Shown: piece after piece, positions 15,043 through 17,750 of the stretch | Layout of the letters: every line of letters begins with the position of its first letter | Position numbering within the stretch: the stretch's first letter is position 1 | Source of the DNA: BRH-c25 sp035417425 | GTDB lineage: Bacteria; Bacillota; Clostridia; Lutisporales; Lutisporaceae | Direction of reading: 5' to 3' | DNA: 17,750 nucleotides | Assembly: GCA_035417425.1 (NCBI GenBank) | Contig: DAOLPD010000049.1 | Location: 1 to 17,750, forward strand | The notes under the pieces: generated by a model | The model's database searches: none | Seen by the model: only the letters and a program-made list of their open reading frames with translations | Told to the model about the DNA's origin: nothing | Translations under genes and position numbers: made by a program

Positions 15043-15095
15043 ATAAGAGATACGAGACGCGAGATTTGAGGCAGGCTCTGAAGTTTCAGGGCTTG
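15043..15095 (+). other. Heptad GAG repeat and hairpin between yabM and mazG
   Basis: Four consecutive 7-nt units end in GAG: ATAAGAG, ATACGAG, ACGCGAG and ATTTGAG (15043-15070). They are followed directly by a hairpin pairing 15072-15081 with 15086-15095 around AGTT, 10 bp with two G-T. No T-run follows, so it is not a standard terminator. Function unknown; it lies in the leader of mazG. Confidence 0.5.
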
Positions 15096-15128
15096 ACGCA
15101 GAATTAGGAGTAAGGAGAAAAACTATAT

Positions 15129-16613
15129 ATGCAAAAGATAACTATTTTAGGATTAGGGCCGGGGGATTATAAACAGCTTAGCCTGGAAGCCTTCGAAATA
15201 ATGAAAGACGCTGAAACATTGGTCTTTAGGACAGAAAAACACCCTGTTGCAGAACGTATAAGAGAATCAGGCATCAGCTTTACATGCTGCGATGATATAT
15301 ATGACAGCTGTGAATCCTTTGATGAGACTTACGAGCAGATAAGCCGGCGCATATTGGACTTGTGCCGTGAAAAGGGCCAAGTAGTATATGCCGTGCCGGG
15401 ACATCCCCTGGTGGCTGAAAAAAGTGTCGAACTAATTCTGGCCGGTGCGGGGAAGGACATTAAAGTAAATATAGTTCCTGCATTGAGCTTCATTGATGTT
15501 ATATTAAGCTCCCTGAAAATAGATCCCATATATGGTTTGAAAATCATTGACGGGTTGAGCGTCAAAACCCAGAAGCCCGACCAGAAATGCGGCAATATTA
15601 TAACCCAGGTGTATGACAAGCTGGTCGCTTCAGAAGTAAAACTGGTGCTGATGGATTACTACACAGACGATCTTGAAATATATATAATAAGGGCAGCCGG
15701 AGTGGAAGGGCAGGAGCGCATTGAAAGCATACCGCTTTATGAGCTGGACAGGATAGAGTGGATGGATTATCTTACAAGCATCTATATCCCTCCAGCAAAA
15801 GATTCGGGAGCAAGATACAAGAGCTTTGATGACTTGGTGGAGCTTATGGAAAGCTTGAGAGGCGAGAAGGGCTGCCCCTGGGATAAGGAGCAGACAAGGG
15901 AGTCCTTAAAGCCGTATCTCCTCGAAGAAACCTATGAGGTTCTGGATGCCATAGAAAAGGACGATCTTGAACTTATAGTTGAAGAGCTTGGGGATTTGCT
16001 GCTGCAGGTTGTATTTCACTCACAAATAGCCAGGGAGAATGGAGAGTTTGATATAAACGAAGTAATAACCAACATAGTAAATAAGCTGATAATAAGGCAT
16101 CCTCACGTGTTCGGAGATGTAAAAGCTACCAGTGAAAGCGGAGCATTAAAGAGCTGGGAAGCATCAAAACGCAAGTATAAGGGCATAGACACATATACAA
16201 AGACTCTTGAAGACATACCTGAAATACTGCCGGCATTGATGAGATCGTACAAGGTTCAACAGAAAGCGGCATTGGCAGGCTTTGACTGGGATGAGGTGGA
16301 AGAAGCATTTTCAAAGGTTTATGAGGAGGCAGAAGAGTTAAAGGAAGTATATAAAACAGGAGAAAAGGCCATAATAGAGGAAGAAATAGGGGATTTACTG
16401 TTCTCTGTTGTTAATGTTTCAAGATTCTTAAAGGTTCAACCTGAGCTTGCCCTAAGAAGCACAACGGAAAAATTTATCCGAAGGTTCAAATATATTGAAG
16501 AAACAGCCTTGCAATCCGGTAGAAAACTTGATAAAATGAGCTTGCAGGAGATGGATAAGCTGTGGAATGAAGCAAAACAGCAAGTTTTAGCAAAAAAAGA
16601 TGAAAAAAAATGA
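15129..16613 (+). CDS. mazG: Bifunctional tetrapyrrole-methylase-like / MazG nucleoside triphosphate pyrophosphohydrolase (YabN)
   Basis: The 494-residue protein is the YabN fusion found at this locus in Firmicutes (B. subtilis about 489). Residues 1 to about 220 form a SAM-dependent tetrapyrrole methylase-like domain, with TILGLGPGDYKQLSLEAFEIM at the start and YAVPGHPLVAEKSVELI. Its physiological substrate is unknown. Residues from about 235 carry two MazG repeats. The first has GCPWDKEQT (from about 247), EETYE (about 267) and EELGDLLLQVVFHS; the second has EEAEELKEV (about 399) and EEEIGDLLFSVVNVSRFL. These acidic motifs bind Mg2+ in NTP pyrophosphatases, which hydrolyse (d)NTPs to (d)NMP and PPi, probably as house-cleaning. 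The start ATG has TAAGGAG at 15111-15117. The 3' end runs through A7 and A8 tracts that abut the hup promoter. Confidence 0.95.
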   Translation: MQKITILGLGPGDYKQLSLEAFEIMKDAETLVFRTEKHPVAERIRESGISFTCCDDIYDSCESFDETYEQISRRILDLCREKGQVVYAVPGHPLVAEKSVELILAGAGKDIKVNIVPALSFIDVILSSLKIDPIYGLKIIDGLSVKTQKPDQKCGNIITQVYDKLVASEVKLVLMDYYTDDLEIYIIRAAGVEGQERIESIPLYELDRIEWMDYLTSIYIPPAKDSGARYKSFDDLVELMESLRGEKGCPWDKEQTRESLKPYLLEETYEVLDAIEKDDLELIVEELGDLLLQVVFHSQIARENGEFDINEVITNIVNKLIIRHPHVFGDVKATSESGALKSWEASKRKYKGIDTYTKTLEDIPEILPALMRSYKVQQKAALAGFDWDEVEEAFSKVYEEAEELKEVYKTGEKAIIEEEIGDLLFSVVNVSRFLKVQPELALRSTTEKFIRRFKYIEETALQSGRKLDKMSLQEMDKLWNEAKQQVLAKKDEKK

Positions 16614-16620
16614 AAAAAAA

Positions 16621-16649
16621 GAAGGATTTTCGGGAATGAGGTAGAATAT
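16621..16649 (+). promoter_or_regulatory. Sigma-H promoter of hup
   Basis: GAAGGATTT (16621-16629) matches the sigma-H -35 RNAGGAWWW fully. After an 11-nt spacer, GTAGAATAT (16641-16649) matches the -10 RNNGAATWW fully. The spacing is identical to the spoVG promoter in this window. A-tracts at 16592-16598, 16603-16610 and 16613-16620 end at the -35 and look like an UP-type enhancer. Confidence 0.75.
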
Positions 16650-16697
16650 CCATAATCAGTAAATATTTCCTACAAAATAAAAAATGGAGGGAAAATG

Positions 16698-16979
16698 ATG
16701 AATAAATCAGATCTTATCAGCAAAATGGCCGAAAAAAGTGCTATGACAAAAAAAGATTCCGAAAAGGCTCTTAAGGCTCTCATTGAGAGTGTAGAAGAAG
16801 CACTTGCAAAAGGTGATAAAGTTCAGTTAGTCGGTTTTGGAACTTTTGAAGTTAAAGCAAGAAAGGCTAGAGTAGGCAGAAATCCAAGAACCAGAGAAGA
16901 GATCAAAATACCAGCATCAAAAGCTCCGATATTCAAGGCTGGCAAGGATCTTAAGGATCTCGTAAATAAGAAGAAATAA
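16698..16979 (+). CDS. hup: HU-family DNA-binding protein
   Basis: HU is a small dimeric nucleoid protein that binds and bends DNA without strong sequence preference. I prefer the second of two adjacent ATGs (16698, 93 residues, MNKSDLIS) because GGAGG at 16686-16690 is then 7 nt away; the first ATG at 16695 would be only 4 nt away. The family signature is clear: helical N-terminus MNKSDLISKMAEKSAMTKKDS (split by a short turn), GDKVQLVGFGTFEVKARKARVGRNPRT with the arm-tip intercalating proline in RNP, then EIKIPASKAPIFKAGKDLKDLV. It sits between mazG and rqcP, where B. subtilis has no hup gene. It has its own consensus sigma-H promoter and a terminator starting 17 nt after the stop, so it is at least partly monocistronic. 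Confidence 0.96.
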   Translation: MNKSDLISKMAEKSAMTKKDSEKALKALIESVEEALAKGDKVQLVGFGTFEVKARKARVGRNPRTREEIKIPASKAPIFKAGKDLKDLVNKKK

Positions 16980-16995
16980 GTACATATTTTAGAGG

Positions 16996-17028
16996 AATCA
17001 GGCCGGACGGGCCTGATTTTTCATTTTT
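16996..17028 (+). terminator. Terminator between hup and rqcP
   Basis: AATCAGGCC (16996-17004) pairs perfectly with GGCCTGATT (17010-17018) around GGACG, followed by TTTTTCATTTTT. It lies only about 27 nt before the rqcP start, so rqcP depends on read-through or on a very close promoter that I cannot see. Confidence 0.85.
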
Positions 17029-17054
17029 CATGCTATAAAGAGGATGTGATTTGA

Positions 17055-17294
17055 TTGAGGCTTGATAAATACTTGAAGAATTCCAGGCTGATAAAAAGAA
17101 GGACGATAGCCAAGGAGGCCTGTGAAGGTGAAAAGGTCTATCTGAATGGCAAACAGGCAAAGCCAAGTGCTGAAGTGAAGGTTGGAGACATAATAGAGAT
17201 TGTATTCGGAGAAAAAAGAATAAAGGCAGAGATTACAGACATATCGGATAATGTATCAAAAGCTTCGGCAAGAGAGATGTACAGGCTAATTTGA
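17055..17294 (+). CDS. rqcP: S4-domain ribosome quality-control protein RqcP (YabO/Hsp15-like)
   Basis: This 79-residue protein carries the S4 RNA-binding fold from its first residue (MRLDKYLKNSRLIKRRTIAK, then VYLNGKQAKPSAEVKVGDIIEI). In B. subtilis RqcP (formerly YabO) works with RqcH on obstructed 50S subunits, helping to add poly-alanine tails to stalled nascent chains. Length is near the Bacillus protein (86). The start is TTG at 17055, with GAGGATG about 10 nt upstream; no better start is in frame. It is followed by yabP as in B. subtilis, but a 12-bp hairpin begins at the last base of its stop codon. Confidence 0.93.
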   Translation: MRLDKYLKNSRLIKRRTIAKEACEGEKVYLNGKQAKPSAEVKVGDIIEIVFGEKRIKAEITDISDNVSKASAREMYRLI

Positions 17295-17327
17295 AGAAGT
17301 GCGCCACACGGCGCACTTCTTATTCAT
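17294..17327 (+). terminator. GC-rich hairpin after rqcP
   Basis: AAGAAGTGCGCC (17294-17305) pairs perfectly with GGCGCACTTCTT (17310-17321) around ACAC. The T-tail is weak (TATTCAT), so termination may be partial. Confidence 0.65.
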
Positions 17328-17351
17328 AATTATACCCTCCATGCATATAAA
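17324..17351 (+). promoter_or_regulatory. Possible sigma-E-like promoter of yabP
   Basis: TCATAAT (17324-17330) resembles the sigma-E -35 KMATATT, and CATATAAA (17344-17351) resembles the -10 CATACAMT. The spacer is 13 nt, one shorter than usual. yabP is sigma-E dependent in B. subtilis, and the hairpin just upstream makes a separate promoter likely, but the match is imperfect. Confidence 0.35.
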
Positions 17352-17388
17352 TACTAGTAAGCAATATACCACCAGTGGGGGGATTTTT

Positions 17389-17676
17389 ATGGAAGAAAAG
17401 AAGCTCATTAAGTCAAAACCTCACAGTATAACGATTGAAGGGCGAGAAAGACTTATTATCAACGGAGTCAGAGATGTAGCCAGCTTTAATGAAAGTGAAG
17501 TTTCATTGGAAACGGAGGCAGGAGGCCTTATTATAAGGGGAACTGATTTACACATTAACAGGCTGAGCGTTGATGATGGAAATCTATTTATTGAAGGTTA
17601 CATAATTTCTTGCGTATATAACGACAAAATCGATATCAAAAAAACCGGCAATTTCTTAAGCAATATTTTTAAATGA
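17389..17676 (+). CDS. yabP: Sporulation protein YabP
   Basis: YabP is a small mother-cell sporulation protein required for normal spore formation in B. subtilis, with an unresolved biochemical role. I start it at the ATG at 17389 (95 residues, MEEKKLIKSKPHS) because a GGGGGG tract at 17377-17382 precedes it. The open frame continues upstream to 17299, but that extension lies in the hairpin and promoter-like region. Family features visible are HSITIEGRERLIINGVRDVASFNESEV near residues 12-40, LIIRGTDLHINRLSVDDGNLFIEG, and the final FLSNIFK. The expected partner yabQ should follow immediately. Confidence 0.92.
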   Translation: MEEKKLIKSKPHSITIEGRERLIINGVRDVASFNESEVSLETEAGGLIIRGTDLHINRLSVDDGNLFIEGYIISCVYNDKIDIKKTGNFLSNIFK

Positions 17677-17735
17677 GGATTAAAGATTGCATAACCCTCC
17701 GCAAGAGGCAGTATAGTATATCGAGGCACACGGAT

Positions 17736-17750
17736 TATGATTTTGACAGG
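17736..17750 (+). CDS. Possible 5' end of yabQ, cut by the window edge
   Basis: An ATG at 17736 has GAGG at 17723-17726 and opens MILT before the window ends. yabQ follows yabP in B. subtilis, and YabQ proteins start with a short hydrophobic stretch. An alternative open frame starts at the ATG at 17673, overlapping the yabP stop by ATGA and running to the edge; its 26 residues are charged and unlike YabQ. Too little sequence is present to decide. Confidence 0.3.

Noticed and set aside
16592..16620. Phase-variable poly-A tract at the mazG 3' end
   Set aside because: The A7 and A8 tracts are slippery in principle, but a frameshift there would change only the last few residues of mazG. Their position directly ahead of the hup -35 fits an UP-like element better.
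17299..17388. N-terminal extension of YabP from 17299
   Set aside because: It overlaps the rqcP hairpin and a promoter-like region, has no ribosome binding site, and a G6 tract precedes the ATG at 17389, where the family sequence begins.

Overview
The window looks like part of the chromosome of an endospore-forming, Gram-positive, low-to-moderate GC member of the Clostridia. The evidence is the spoVG, spoVT, yabM/spoVB-like, mazG (yabN), rqcP and yabP gene order, strong AGGAGG-type ribosome binding sites, frequent TTG starts and sporulation-type promoters. I cannot name the species. Every supported gene is on the + strand, and I see no IS element, prophage, CRISPR array, tRNA or rRNA.

Layout. 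(1) 1-377 is an AT-rich leader with a short dispersed-repeat-like sequence, a 15-bp wide dyad and a consensus sigma-H promoter. It is followed by spoVG and a terminator. (2) 775-1110 encodes a small unrecognised Met/Cys/His-rich protein with its own terminator. (3) 1278-4609 is nadA-nadB-nadC, the complete de novo route from aspartate to nicotinate mononucleotide, closed by a large hairpin. (4) 4750-7692 is glmU-prs-pth (cell-wall UDP-GlcNAc, PRPP, peptidyl-tRNA recycling). (5) 7758-12298 is mfd followed by a PrsA-type foldase lipoprotein. (6) 12434-12991 is spoVT with a sigma-G-like promoter. (7) 13037-13434 is about 400 bases of non-coding DNA holding two tandem copies of a roughly 145-nt element whose three stems are preserved by compensatory changes. 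(8) 13435-16613 is the yabM/spoVB-like flippase and mazG/yabN. (9) 16698-17676 is hup (HU, behind a second consensus sigma-H promoter), rqcP and yabP. The last bases may hold the start of yabQ.

The backbone matches the ancestral Firmicutes order known from Bacillus subtilis (spoVG-glmU-prs-pth-mfd-spoVT-yabM-yabN-yabO-yabP-yabQ). Against it, the Met-rich gene and nadABC sit between spoVG and glmU, prsA sits between mfd and spoVT, and hup sits between mazG and rqcP. B. subtilis ctc and fin are not present at their usual places. NadC consumes the PRPP made by Prs, so the insertion places NAD synthesis next to its cosubstrate supply.

The most interesting unexplained structure is the tandem covarying element upstream of the yabM/spoVB-like gene. 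Hairpin III of that element has a look-alike upstream of spoVG. Next are the second sigma-H promoter driving HU and the Met/Cys-rich small protein.
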